The notes: a model not told the origin generated them from the letters alone. A stretch of 64,000 nt of DNA from Planctomycetota bacterium (GCA_020848735.1 JADLHO010000087.1:49290-113289); one strand, 5' to 3'; positions 9,501 to 18,020 are shown, counted from the first letter of the stretch. A program made the numbers and translations.

Positions 9501-9974
9501 AACCTCGGTGACTTCCGCATCCTCAGCCACAACGAGCGCTTCGTGTTCCTCGCGCCCGACGCGGCTGCCCCCAGTGGCGCCGTGAGCTGCCGCGTGCTCG
9601 CGAAGTTCTTCGACGTCTCGACGGACGGTGCGGCGGGCCTCGGCCCGACGTATGCCATCGACGCCCAGGGCAACCAGGCGCCGGTCGCCAACCTGCGCAT
9701 CGGGTTCGCGTTCACGACCGATCCGCGCGCCGGCTTCGGTGCGCAGCGTTGGCCGAACGGCACGGTCCCGACCGAGGAGCGTTACGAGTTCGATCTCCTC
9801 AACCCGGCCTTCCTCGCCTGGTTGCAGACCAATCACCCGAGGTACGTGCAGTGGGACGTGCTCTTCAACACGACCTACCACCCGTCGAACCCGGGCAACT
9901 CGAGCGGCCAGAGCCTCTCGGCGACCACCCCGCGCCCCGCGATCGAGTTCCTCGCGCTGCCCTACCGCTTCTGA
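6588..9974 (+). CDS. Glycine-rich lipoprotein with N-terminal Ig-like (Big_5) domain
   Basis: This protein of about 1128 residues has a compact signal peptide and lipobox ending at Cys19 (ALAAC), then Thr and a Gly/Ser spacer. Residues about 30-170 match the SbsA/Big_5 Ig-like pattern (LFLNEAIRIDFSSAVD), and a second similar region follows. Residues about 455-680 are extremely Gly-rich with scattered cysteines (CGGGNGG, LSCLAGC, DAGCGGAG), as in glycine-rich beta-roll or cell-wall-like segments. The C-terminal third looks like a beta-rich domain without a recognised family. Start choice is uncertain: GTG 6567, ATG 6570 and ATG 6588 are all in frame, and 6588 gives the best-formed n-region. 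It lies between two paralogous giant lipoproteins and was probably deployed with them. The Cys content could support disulfides outside the membrane. Confidence 0.8.
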   Translation: MRTIRWAAGAALAFALAACTGGGSGGTGGDFLVLRTTPPNNGKLFLNEAIRIDFSSAVDITSADLNTVAFQVFDQNGDPLTERPAGTFSLAASAGDADVGRQLVFTPRFPTNSTYDDGGFRPGRTYVVQLVGGDRRNNTVLRDANGRGLAQAVSFTFQTADGTTPSQLFSDTRAGGPRVTAVQVTPRDNDGVALNKLGREPVEVRLSFDQPLNPAADNVPVAVSADPLVRVSADRGRISLEYVDPASPSPPTWFPATVEIESNTREGSTVVLRPIGILPNNALISVLVESSVEDMSGESNVQNAAYDQIVATFATRQDFPPQYDALVEEFGADTAMDLEAAFLEPTASLSAGKLTASFEFEGGESRLTYRPAQREVILDTDFTLITPENGPPINVAGGVFNFARVEIPEGVTVRGTGTRAMTWLVTGDFIVNGILNVDGSDGARVDTLNSANFPTPGGVGRCGGGNGGRGSPSATQRDLVGEAGYGPNQKASEGGQPGRLSCLAGCNRGSAGGGGSFSTQGDPYYPPPAQANRPFIASGEGGAGCVSANPTLAGGAPGPRGFTDTRNDNDFWGSGVNVFRSIRVRGELLTTRGGSGGGGGGDRSTTGCSVTDANFANDPKGGGGGAGGGIIIVKCLGTIRIGPRGLISANGGNGGGGEAAGGNTDAGCGGAGSGGMVVLMAGQGLEIFAHGSGAGFPLTGGTSYREQNYSFAVTADGGSGTQGEYAGNRIDGKYPPQTFPVRPIGGFGGMGLVQIHVPPGDDQADATGNRLDDNIRFVYLDGAGVKQEVPPARKVQLLGWRGWLEPNGTRFNDLGVAITLLEGEGDIRPSPILLPSPFAPTSRGRSRWMELGAAVRDRLDSNPAPGVARVVVTPAGTEPKPDFGDPTLGFAGTSNAANNAGYATFDNQGKLSFPTVSIGGSTSFALAGLSTSATLDGAAAYLAELVTGASLGTVADRYVGYRLGFLDGNGANLGDFRILSHNERFVFLAPDAAAPSGAVSCRVLAKFFDVSTDGAAGLGPTYAIDAQGNQAPVANLRIGFAFTTDPRAGFGAQRWPNGTVPTEERYEFDLLNPAFLAWLQTNHPRYVQWDVLFNTTYHPSNPGNSSGQSLSATTPRPAIEFLALPYRF

Positions 9975-10068
9975 GGCTCGGGGCATGACAGTCCGAGACG
10001 CGGCATCCGTCGCGTCGATCGCCCTGATCCGCGCGCGCCGACCCTCGAGCGCGGACCAGGGTGTGCGG

Positions 10069-10085
10069 GCGGGCCGGAGGCCCGC
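10069..10085 (+). terminator. GC hairpin in the leader of paralogue B
   Basis: GCGGGCC at 10069-10075 and GGCCCGC at 10079-10085 form a 7-bp perfect stem with a GGA loop. It lies in the 188-bp gap between the Gly-rich lipoprotein and the next gene. No T-run follows, so it could be a weak terminator or a leader structure. Confidence 0.3.
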
Positions 10086-10162
10086 TGCAGACCAGGCAAG
10101 AGATCCGCTGTGACGGGCCCGCGCGGTACCGCTACGGCAAGCTGAACCTTCCAGACCCTCCA

Positions 10163-13100
10163 ATGAGCATCATGGTCCGATCCAGGTACGTCACGACGGT
10201 CCTCGTCGTGATCGCATTGACCTTGCTGGTCACCGCCTGTGGTGGCGGCAAGGCCGGCGGCGGCGGCGGCCAGCAGACCCAGGGCGCGAGTCTGCTCTCC
10301 GTCTATTACGGGCGCCTCGTCGACGTCTACGCCTACCGTCGGATCGATCCTGCGATCGCCGATCGGCGTGTGACCAACAACCGCGAGCCGGTGCTCATCG
10401 CCCGCAACGTGGTGGTCTCTCCGCAGATCGAGACCGAGCCGCTCGTCGACTCGGTCGGCAACGTCCGCGCCGGAGCCTCGTTCCGCTTCCTGCCCTTCGA
10501 CGTCACGGTCGGTCACGAGGAACTGCTGATCCTCTGGGACGACGTGAACGAGAAGAGCTCGTACGACGAGGCCTGGAGCCGCGCGCGTGCAGGGCTGGTC
10601 GAGGTCAGCGCCGCCTACCGCGATCAGAACATCCTCACCAATCCGATGCCGGTGGTGCCGCGCAATGCGGCCTTCGAGCTGCGTTTCGACCGCAGCCTCG
10701 GCCTCACGAACGAGTTCTTCGCGATCAACCCCTCGGCGATCCAGGTCCTGCGCTTCCGCGATGACCCGAACGTCGTCCCGGCGCCGATCGCGTTCGAGCC
10801 GGCGACGGTCCGACTGCTCACGACCGGCGGCAACACGATCATCGTCGACACGACCCTGGTCGGCGGCGAGACCTCGCTGAGCCGCACGACCAACGGCCTG
10901 GCGCAGAGTCTCGATTCGCTCACCGCGAACTACCGGATCGCGATCCCGACTTCCGGCATCGCCGCGCGCAGCTTCGCCGTCCGCCCCGATGCCTTGCCGC
11001 AGCTCAACGGCGTGGACTCCGCGGGCGACCCGGCGACCATCCGCGACTTCCGCTCGGGCAACCTCGCGGATGGCCGCGTCGGCGCGCTCGAGGACTTCGA
11101 GCGCCCGCAGATCGTCGCGACCAAGCGCATGGGGATCACGGCGATCGATGTGACGCAGCGCGTCCTGACCGTCTTCAAGCGCGGCTCCACGGTCGCCGTG
11201 CGGGCCCGCCAGCCCTTCGTCGACGGCATCGTCGATCGCAACACGCTGCTCCCCAAGGGTCCCGCCGAGGTGCCGACCGTCGATGCGAACGGTTCGGCCT
11301 TGCCGCTCCCCTCGGGCGATTTCCTCGTGCAGGACGTGACGAGCCCGGTGACGGGCGAGCGGGTGCGCATCCGCACCGAGATCCTCCAGGTCCTCGAGGT
11401 CGGCACCGTCGAGGGCGACGGCAACTTCGCCGGACCCGGCCTCACCGCCGCGGGCACCGATGGCGGTGAGCTGACGGCGATCAACGTCCGCGTCTCGACC
11501 ATCCACGGCGTCGATTCGCAGGGGAACCGCGTCAGCCTCGAGGCCGCGAACAACGGCGGTCAAGGCGCGGAGTGCGACATCACGGTCCGCTACTACGAGT
11601 TCCTGCGCTATGGCCCGAACGCCGGTGCCGGCGCGGTGAGCGACGCCGATCGACGCGCCGAGTTCGCGCTCGTCGACCCCGAGCTGGGCAACCCCGTCGC
11701 GGGTACCGGGCTGCGCCCCGACGCGACGATCGGCTATCGCTTCAGCGAGCCGATGGACGTGGAGTCGGTCAGCCCGCTCGACAACTTCGTGCTGACGAAC
11801 CAGGAGTGCCACGTCGGCGTCTTCCCGAGCGTCCTCACGAATCCGAAGTCCGCGTCGCTGAACTTCATCTTCACGCGGCTCATCGACCGTCGCGGTGACG
11901 GCACCCTGCTCGAACTGCAGCCTCCGGCCGGTCTCTACCATGTCCAGGGCCAGACCGAGCAGTACTGGGCCCACCTCGACGTGGGGACGAAGGGCCTGAA
12001 GGACCTCGCGGGCAACGTGCTGGACCTCTTCGACCGCCGCCCGCCGGCGACGATCACCGTCGGTGGCAATCCGGTGGAGGTCCCGCTGCGCAACTTCTCG
12101 CAGCTCTTCCAGGTGGAGCCGACCGCGGCCGACAACTGGGTCGGCAGCCGCGTGTTCCGCTTCGCGAGCGCCGATGAAGACGGCACGAAGCCGGGCTCGA
12201 TCGACTTCTTCGGTCAGTTCCAGCTCGACATCGATTCCGGCACGCTGCGCGCATCACCGGTGACGCGCCGCTCGCGCACCGCGGACTCGGCGAACCTCGG
12301 TTCGATCGAGCGCTGGAATCGCGGCGAGTGTGTGGCGCCCGAGGTTCCCGCGCAGGTCGGTCCGCCGCCCGTGCCGCGCGTTCCTCCGCTCTCGTTCCGG
12401 CCGGGCTCGCCGAGCTACGGCAACGGCGTGCTCTACCGGACGCCGAGCATGAACACGGTCCAGCCCGCACCGCCGCTGGTCTTCCAGCCGCCCCAGGCGC
12501 CGCAGCCCTTCGGCGGGATCGTCGAACCGAACACGTCGTTCGGCGCGCGCGTGCAGATGACCTACCGCGAGGACGACTTCGGCATGTCGCACACCGACGT
12601 GGGCGACCTCAACATCGACGTCGAGCAGATGCACTGGGCGCCCTGGGCCGACTCGGTCGTGCTCTACGACAGCTTCGATCGCTACACGATGAAGCTCTCG
12701 CACTCGAAGAAGCGCCCCGACCTGCTCTTCGTGAAGACCGTCGACCCGATGAGCGGCGCGATCTTCTGCGGCCTCGACTGCGGCTCGCTCTTCAGCGGCC
12801 TCTCCGAGGGCTTCGCCGAGAACGCGCTCGAGAACACGACGAGCGTCGAGGTCGTGAAGGACCGGCAGTACGTGATCGATCCGAACACGGCGTTCCGCGC
12901 CACGTCGACGATCAAGTACGTGCCCTATCCGGAGTTCCAGAAGACCTACACCTGGCGCGATTCGCGCATCGTCACCTGGGACATGGCCAACGACCGTGCG
13001 GTCGGCCTCGGTGGTTCCCTGAACGCCTCGGACACGCCGCCGCTGCGCAGCGTCACCGCGCACTGCTCCTCGCCCTGGGTGAGGGACGATCCCAACACCG

Positions 13101-14170
13101 CGCTGCTCGGCATCACCGGCAACCGCGACGGCTGGCTCTACGACATCATCACCCGGGATCCGGGTGACTTCAGCGGGCTGCGGACGCGCGACCACGATCC
13201 GATCGCGCTGCCGCTGCTCGTCGACGTCTCCGTCTGGCCGGACGATTCGCGGGCCGTGGCGAACGCGGGCAACCTCTTCCACATCGCCTACGTCGGGCCC
13301 ATCTGGACCCCGGCCAACCCGGGCGGCTACTACAACGCCGGTGGTGGCATCACCACCGTCGGCCCGCCGCCGGCCGGACCCGATCCGTTCTCCTGCAACG
13401 GCATCGATTGGCCCTTCTTCCGCGTCTTCACGTTCGGCGGTTCCGACGCGAACAACCCGAGTCTCTTCAATCGCATCGATCCGGATCGCGCCGAGATCGC
13501 GCGCGGCGGTGTGATCAAGGACCTCGGCCTCGGCGATCCGATCGCCGGCCTCTACCAGACCAAGCCGGGTGACGCGAGCGTCCACTGGGCGCAGATCGAT
13601 CTCGTGCGCAAGGTCTCCGTCGTGACCTTCGGCTTCTTCGACACGCTGCGGCCGAACCGTCACGACCTCGCGGCGCAGAACCCGGCGCCGCCGGCCCTGC
13701 CGCCGAGCGTCGGTCGTCCGGATCTCAGCGTGCTGGTCGGTGGCGACGTGCGCGTGCAGGACATGATGGCGATCCTCGATCCCCCGGCGGCGAGGCAGCC
13801 GGGCGGCACGCGGATCGACGTCGAGTTCCGCGGCGTGCGGACCCTGACCCGTCCGGATCCCTACGACCCGAACACCAGCGACGCCGTGGACACGCGCCGC
13901 AACCTCCTCAACCCGAACTACGCCTGCGAGGCCTACCGCTACGCGATGTCGAATCCGGGTGAGTCGAACGACCCGCGGGTCGTCGCCGAGGGGCTCACGC
14001 CCTACGTCAAGGAAGGCGAACTCGACACGATCCGTGACCCGGCCAATCTCCTGCTGCCGCGCTTCATGAACTTCCGTCTGGTCATGGAGAACAACATCTC
14101 CTCGAACCCGACGCAGGCGCCGGCGCTGCGCGGCATGGGGATCGTGTTCCGCGTCGCGCGCACGAACTGA
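10163..14170 (+). CDS. Giant secreted lipoprotein (paralogue B)
   Basis: A 1335-residue exported lipoprotein: hydrophobic core at about 10-22, lipobox ending at Cys26 (LVTAC), then a Gly-rich spacer. It is co-linear with paralogue A at 2433-6458 over the full length. Shared motifs include YYGRLVDVY just after the spacer, ERPQIVA, an Ig-like segment around 510-540 (TIGYRFSEPMDVES), a conserved DVEQMHWAP at 817, SHSKKRPD, FQKTYTW and the terminal NNISSNP. Its length is almost equal to that of A, so the two most likely arose by duplication around the Gly-rich gene. An upstream extension to 10061 is in frame but has low-quality, Arg-rich content; the ATG at 10163 sits right before the signal peptide. 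Domain function is unknown. Confidence 0.82.
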   Translation: MSIMVRSRYVTTVLVVIALTLLVTACGGGKAGGGGGQQTQGASLLSVYYGRLVDVYAYRRIDPAIADRRVTNNREPVLIARNVVVSPQIETEPLVDSVGNVRAGASFRFLPFDVTVGHEELLILWDDVNEKSSYDEAWSRARAGLVEVSAAYRDQNILTNPMPVVPRNAAFELRFDRSLGLTNEFFAINPSAIQVLRFRDDPNVVPAPIAFEPATVRLLTTGGNTIIVDTTLVGGETSLSRTTNGLAQSLDSLTANYRIAIPTSGIAARSFAVRPDALPQLNGVDSAGDPATIRDFRSGNLADGRVGALEDFERPQIVATKRMGITAIDVTQRVLTVFKRGSTVAVRARQPFVDGIVDRNTLLPKGPAEVPTVDANGSALPLPSGDFLVQDVTSPVTGERVRIRTEILQVLEVGTVEGDGNFAGPGLTAAGTDGGELTAINVRVSTIHGVDSQGNRVSLEAANNGGQGAECDITVRYYEFLRYGPNAGAGAVSDADRRAEFALVDPELGNPVAGTGLRPDATIGYRFSEPMDVESVSPLDNFVLTNQECHVGVFPSVLTNPKSASLNFIFTRLIDRRGDGTLLELQPPAGLYHVQGQTEQYWAHLDVGTKGLKDLAGNVLDLFDRRPPATITVGGNPVEVPLRNFSQLFQVEPTAADNWVGSRVFRFASADEDGTKPGSIDFFGQFQLDIDSGTLRASPVTRRSRTADSANLGSIERWNRGECVAPEVPAQVGPPPVPRVPPLSFRPGSPSYGNGVLYRTPSMNTVQPAPPLVFQPPQAPQPFGGIVEPNTSFGARVQMTYREDDFGMSHTDVGDLNIDVEQMHWAPWADSVVLYDSFDRYTMKLSHSKKRPDLLFVKTVDPMSGAIFCGLDCGSLFSGLSEGFAENALENTTSVEVVKDRQYVIDPNTAFRATSTIKYVPYPEFQKTYTWRDSRIVTWDMANDRAVGLGGSLNASDTPPLRSVTAHCSSPWVRDDPNTALLGITGNRDGWLYDIITRDPGDFSGLRTRDHDPIALPLLVDVSVWPDDSRAVANAGNLFHIAYVGPIWTPANPGGYYNAGGGITTVGPPPAGPDPFSCNGIDWPFFRVFTFGGSDANNPSLFNRIDPDRAEIARGGVIKDLGLGDPIAGLYQTKPGDASVHWAQIDLVRKVSVVTFGFFDTLRPNRHDLAAQNPAPPALPPSVGRPDLSVLVGGDVRVQDMMAILDPPAARQPGGTRIDVEFRGVRTLTRPDPYDPNTSDAVDTRRNLLNPNYACEAYRYAMSNPGESNDPRVVAEGLTPYVKEGELDTIRDPANLLLPRFMNFRLVMENNISSNPTQAPALRGMGIVFRVARTN

Positions 14171-14210
14171 GCGCGCCCCGGCGAGTGCCTCTCGACGCCG
14201 GACCCGGGTT

Positions 14211-14242
14211 CGCGGAACATCCGCCGCGGACCCGGTTCCGCG
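14211..14242 (+). terminator. Inverted repeat after paralogue B
   Basis: CGCGGAAC at 14211-14218 pairs with GTTCCGCG at 14235-14242 across a 16-nt loop that is itself GC-rich. It is in the 130-bp gap after the giant lipoprotein gene and before the next lipoprotein gene. Low confidence as a terminator because there is no U tract. Confidence 0.25.
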
Positions 14243-14300
14243 TAGCCGCGAGGGGCGGCCCGGAGCAAGCCGTGGCGTCCGTTCGTCCTCGCGCTCCCCT

Positions 14301-16121
14301 ATGCGTCTCGCCCGCCCCGCCGCGCTCGTCGTCGCACTCGCCGCTCTGCCCGGCTGCGATCGGCCCGTCGAGTGGCTGCGGCTCGAGCGTGTCGATCCGC
14401 GGCAATCCGGCGAGGAGCGCCCGACGCTCGCGCTGAACCAGTCGATCACGGCCTACTTCGATGCGCCGATCGATCCGCTCTCGGTGACGGCGGAGTCCTT
14501 CCGCGTCGCCGATAGCGCGGGCCGCGCGGTGCGCGGCAGCCTCGACATCGGCGCGCGCTCGGTGCGCTTCCGGCCGATCCCGCCGGCGGGGGCACAGCTC
14601 GACGACGGCTCGCTGCTCCCCGGCGGGATCTACCGCGTCGAACTCGCGGGCATGCCGGCGAGCTTCGCGCTCCGTTCGCGCTCCGGTCGCCCGCTCGATC
14701 ACTCGCTCTCGTTCTCGTTCCGCGTCGCGCGCGATCCGGCGGAGCTCGGTCTGCCGACGCTCTTCCTACCGGTCGGGATCGGCGACGAGAGCTTCTCGGT
14801 CGAGCTCGGTGACCTCGGTGGACTGCGGATCGCCGCCGATGCTCGGCGCTTCGTCGTGCGCACGAGCCTGCCGCCCTTGCCCGCCTCGTTGCGACCGGAG
14901 GCCTTCCAGCTCTGGCGGCTCGCCCCCGGGGGGAGCGTGCCGGAGCGCGTCGCCATCGCCAGGGTCTCGGCGAGCGTGCCCGACGAGGTGCGCAGCGCGT
15001 CCACCTCCACGCCGATCCTGCTCGAGCTCTCCACGCGCGAGTTCATCCGCGCCGACGACCTGCTCTACCTCGCGTTCGAGACGGGGGAGAACGCGCTGCT
15101 CGACTACCGCGGCCGGCCGCTCGTGGCACCGCCCGCGCCGATCCCCGTCAAGATCGACGAGGGCGATCGCATCCTGGTCCGCGACCTCGATCTCGCCGAG
15201 CTGCGCTTCGAGTGCAGCTCGCCCGACGCACTCGGCTTCGAGGTCCGCGATAGGCGCATCGTGCCGCGCGCGCGGGTGGAGGCCGGTTCCGCCGCGCTCG
15301 GTGTGCTCCGCGTGGACGATGCGCTGCGGATCGAGGGTGGCAAGGAGCTCTTGCTGCCCGGTGGCGCGGAGCCGGTGTCGGCGGCGGCGGCCTTGGACTT
15401 CGCCGCGCTCGAGGTCCGAGCCGGATCCGAGTTGCGCCTGCGACCGGGCGTCGGCGCCTTGCTGATCCGGGTGAGCGGCGACGTGCGCATCGACGGCAGG
15501 CTCGTGCTCGAGTCGAGCGCGCGGGACCTGCCCTGGCGCGCCGGTCCCGCGCCGGCGCTCGACCAGCTCGCGCGTTCGTCGGGGATCTGTCTCGTCGTCG
15601 GCGGGGACTTCGTGGTGGGCGAGAACGCGGTCGTCGTCGCGGAGGGCGGGGAGACCGGCTCGCCGCTCACGCTCGTCGCCGGCGCGACGGTGCGGATCGA
15701 GGGGCGGATGCCGCCGCGCGTCGCATTCGCGCTCGAGCCGCAGCGGCGCATCCTCGGCTCGGTCGAGTCCCCGATCGTCCTGCAGGCGCCCCTCCGCCCC
15801 GGTCTGCCGGCGGGTGTCCGACGACTCGCCGCGGCCGCGACGGATTGGCTGCCCTTGCCCGCGAGCTCCGGCGACGCGATCGACGTCGTGCTCGAGGACC
15901 CGCGCGGCGCCATTCGCGCCGAGCTGCAGGTGGCCCCGCCCGACGTGGTGAGGCCCGATCGGCCGAGTCCCGAGGCCTCGCGCTGGACCGTGCCCACGCG
16001 CCTGCCGCTCCAGCAGGCGCTCGCGGTGCCGCGTGGAGCCTGGTTCCGCGTCCTCTTCGAGGCCGAGGTCGTGGGCGACGAGCTCCCCTCGGTCGGCGGC
16101 ATTGCCGTGCGCGGGAACTGA
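14301..16121 (+). CDS. Ig-like (Big_5) lipoprotein
   Basis: This 606-residue protein begins with a short signal peptide and a lipobox at Cys19 (LALAALPGC), so it is predicted to be a lipoprotein. Residues about 45-145 follow the Big_5/SbsA Ig-like pattern (LNQSITAYFDAPIDPLSV, then DGSLLPGGIYRVEL and a closing beta strand). A second half of beta-rich sequence around 290-480 resembles the post-Ig part of the Gly-rich neighbour (it has LDFAALEVRAGSELRLRPG), but the Gly-rich stretch itself is missing. It is the last of four same-strand lipoprotein genes and may be a reduced relative of the 6588-9974 protein. No catalytic motif was seen. Confidence 0.78.
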   Translation: MRLARPAALVVALAALPGCDRPVEWLRLERVDPRQSGEERPTLALNQSITAYFDAPIDPLSVTAESFRVADSAGRAVRGSLDIGARSVRFRPIPPAGAQLDDGSLLPGGIYRVELAGMPASFALRSRSGRPLDHSLSFSFRVARDPAELGLPTLFLPVGIGDESFSVELGDLGGLRIAADARRFVVRTSLPPLPASLRPEAFQLWRLAPGGSVPERVAIARVSASVPDEVRSASTSTPILLELSTREFIRADDLLYLAFETGENALLDYRGRPLVAPPAPIPVKIDEGDRILVRDLDLAELRFECSSPDALGFEVRDRRIVPRARVEAGSAALGVLRVDDALRIEGGKELLLPGGAEPVSAAAALDFAALEVRAGSELRLRPGVGALLIRVSGDVRIDGRLVLESSARDLPWRAGPAPALDQLARSSGICLVVGGDFVVGENAVVVAEGGETGSPLTLVAGATVRIEGRMPPRVAFALEPQRRILGSVESPIVLQAPLRPGLPAGVRRLAAAATDWLPLPASSGDAIDVVLEDPRGAIRAELQVAPPDVVRPDRPSPEASRWTVPTRLPLQQALAVPRGAWFRVLFEAEVVGDELPSVGGIAVRGN

Positions 16122-16222
16122 TCCCGTCCCGAGCGCGAGATCCGTCGAGCCCGCGAGCCACCGAGATCGTCCGCACTCTGGAACTCCGGTCGCTGCGTAG
16201 CTACTCTCCGCCCCGCGGTTCC

Positions 16223-16240
16223 GAGGGCGCGTTCGCCCTT
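16223..16240 (+). terminator. Terminator-like hairpin after the lipoprotein cluster
   Basis: AGGGCG at 16224-16229 and CGCCCT at 16234-16239 form a stem with a CGTT loop, extendable by one G-U pair. It is followed only by a short TC. It lies in the 169-bp gap between the last lipoprotein gene and the prepilin peptidase gene and could end the lipoprotein transcripts. Confidence 0.35.
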
Positions 16241-16290
16241 TCACGACAGTCCCAGGGAGGCGGTCCCTCGCAGGCACGCGAGCGGGCCCG

Positions 16291-17262
16291 ATGATGATCT
16301 CGAGCTCAACCGAGGTGGTCAGCCTCGTCGGAGCGACCGTGCTCGGCGCGGTCGTAGGCTCGTTTCTCAACGTCGTCATCCACCGTCTTCCGGTGCGGGA
16401 GCAACAGCGTTCCCGTGGAGCGCGTTCCGCGTGCCCGCACTGCGGTGCGCCGATCCCCGCGACGCTCAATCTCCCGATCGTCTCGTGGCTCTGGCTCCGC
16501 GGTCGCGCGCGCTGCTGTGGCGCGCGCATCAGCGCGCGTTATCCGCTCGTCGAAGCGCTGACCGCCGCGCTCTTCGCGATGCTCGCGTGGCTCCCGCCGC
16601 GACCCGGCCTCGTCCCGAGCTTCGCCGAGCTCGGATCGCTCGCCGCGTTCGCGTTCGTCGTGCGCGCCTTCTTCCTCGCGGACCTCGTCGCGAACACCTT
16701 CATCGACCTCGAGTTCCGCATCCTGCCGGACCGCCTCACGAAGCCGCTGATGGTCGTCGGCCCGCTCTCCGCGGTGCTCGCACCCGAGCTCATCGAGCCG
16801 CTGCCGGGCTTCGAGTCCGTCGCGCCGTCCGCCCTCGCCCTGATCACGAGTCTCTTCGGCATGGGCGTCGGCTTCGGCGTGACCTGGGCCGTGCGCACCG
16901 GGGCGCGCCTCTGGTTGCGCAAGGAGGCGATGGGCTTCGGCGACGTGAAGCTGATGGCCGGCATCGGCGCCTTCCTCGGTTGGCAAGGCGCGCTCATGAC
17001 CTTCTTCCTCGGCTGCGTGCTCGGCTCGATCGCCGGCAGCCTTCGCCTCTTCTTCGTGCGCGATCCCTACGTCGCCTTCGGCCCGTTCCTGGCCGCGGGC
17101 GCCGTGATCTCGCTCTTCTTCCACGCCGACGGCATCGAGTTCCTCACCGAGACCTGGCCAAGGTGGCAGGCGGAACACGTCTCGTCCCCGTGGCTGATCG
17201 CCGGCCTTGGACTGCTCGCGGCCGGCGCGTTGTTGATCCTCCTCCGTCGACGAACCACCTGA
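16291..17262 (+). CDS. Prepilin peptidase / methyltransferase (type IV prepilin, A24 family)
   Basis: Integral membrane aspartic peptidase of 323 residues that cleaves, and often N-methylates, type IV pilin-like precursors at the cytoplasmic face. The N-terminal GSFLNVVIHRLP (about 23-34) and the cysteine region typical of the long, bifunctional form are present. The two catalytic aspartates are expected at Asp139 (FIDLEFRILPD) and Asp218 (GFGDVKLM). The second half of the zinc-binding region is altered: C-P-H-C is at 48-51, but the usual second C-x-x-C is A-R-C-C (Cys75-Cys76). Multiple hydrophobic helices fill the rest. Two adjacent ATGs start the frame. No pilin or secretion ATPase gene is in the window, so its substrates are encoded elsewhere. 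An OmpA-type gene follows after 13 bp. Confidence 0.92.
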   Translation: MMISSSTEVVSLVGATVLGAVVGSFLNVVIHRLPVREQQRSRGARSACPHCGAPIPATLNLPIVSWLWLRGRARCCGARISARYPLVEALTAALFAMLAWLPPRPGLVPSFAELGSLAAFAFVVRAFFLADLVANTFIDLEFRILPDRLTKPLMVVGPLSAVLAPELIEPLPGFESVAPSALALITSLFGMGVGFGVTWAVRTGARLWLRKEAMGFGDVKLMAGIGAFLGWQGALMTFFLGCVLGSIAGSLRLFFVRDPYVAFGPFLAAGAVISLFFHADGIEFLTETWPRWQAEHVSSPWLIAGLGLLAAGALLILLRRRTT

Positions 17263-17275
17263 TCCAAGAGTCCCC

Positions 17276-17950
17276 ATGAGACGACTGCTCTCCCTCTCCT
17301 GCTGTGTCTACCTGCTCGTGGCGGGTGGGTGTGCTACCCGTTACCAGGACCTCCTGCGCGATCGCGACGCCGAGATCCGCGACCTCGAGGCGAAGCTCGC
17401 GGGAGCGCGCGCCGAGAGCGAGGACCTCCGTCGCCAGAAGGAGGAAGCCGAGCGTCGCGCCAGCGAGGTCGCCCGTCCGGCCGACGCCTCCGCGAGCGCG
17501 ACCGATGCCCAGCTCTCGCGCGTGCAGGACGCGCTCCCCGACCTCGACGTGCGCCGCAAGTTCGGCCGCATCTCGATCGGCATCGAGAACACGATCACGT
17601 TCGATTCGGGGCGCACCGACATCAAGTCCGGCGCTTCATCGGTGCTGCGTCGCGTCGCCGATCTCCTCCGCTCCGAGTTCTCGGATCGCCGCATCTACAT
17701 CGAAGGCCACACGGACACGGACCCGATCCGCAAGACGCGGGGCCAGTTCCGCAGCAACCGGCATCTCTCGATGGAGCGCGCGGACTCGGTCGCACGCTGG
17801 CTCGTCGACGAGGGCAAGCTCCCCGAGTCGCGGATCGCGGTCGTCGGCTACGGCGAGTACGACCCGCGTGCCAGCGGCGCGTCCGACAGCTCGAAGGCGA
17901 AGAACCGCCGCGTCGAGATCGTCGTCGGCGAGCCCTTCGGCTCGCAGTGA
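17276..17950 (+). CDS. OmpA-family peptidoglycan-binding lipoprotein
   Basis: A 224-residue lipoprotein. The signal peptide ends at a lipobox Cys19 (LVAGGC), and a charged heptad-like coiled coil covers about 24-65. An OmpA C-terminal domain covers about 100-220, with GHTDTDPI and the peptidoglycan-binding NxxLSxxRAxxV motif (NRHLSMERADSV). It would tether the envelope membrane to the cell wall, in the manner of Pal or MotB-like proteins. The gene starts 13 bp after the prepilin peptidase stop, so co-transcription is likely. The protein is short and lacks the beta-barrel of OmpA itself. Confidence 0.92.
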   Translation: MRRLLSLSCCVYLLVAGGCATRYQDLLRDRDAEIRDLEAKLAGARAESEDLRRQKEEAERRASEVARPADASASATDAQLSRVQDALPDLDVRRKFGRISIGIENTITFDSGRTDIKSGASSVLRRVADLLRSEFSDRRIYIEGHTDTDPIRKTRGQFRSNRHLSMERADSVARWLVDEGKLPESRIAVVGYGEYDPRASGASDSSKAKNRRVEIVVGEPFGSQ

Positions 17951-17986
17951 TCCTCCGGCGAGGTGATCGCCCGGCGAGCTGAAGGT

Positions 17987-18020
17987 GCGCTCGCCGTGAG
18001 TCCCTGCTCGCGGCGAGCGC
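17987..18020 (+). terminator. Strong hairpin terminator after the OmpA-like gene
   Basis: A 34-nt hairpin begins 37 bp after the OmpA-like stop codon. Ten perfect G-C-rich pairs (17987-17996 with 18011-18020) continue inward with five more pairs, two of them G-U, to a CCCT tetraloop. No U tract follows, so it is a non-canonical terminator or a strong RNA 3' end. Confidence 0.55.

Noticed and set aside
1872..10163. Long antisense open frames in the lipoprotein region
   Set aside because: They are GC-rich mirror frames rich in Arg/Ala/Val with no domain signals and no plausible start sites; typical artefacts opposite high-GC genes.
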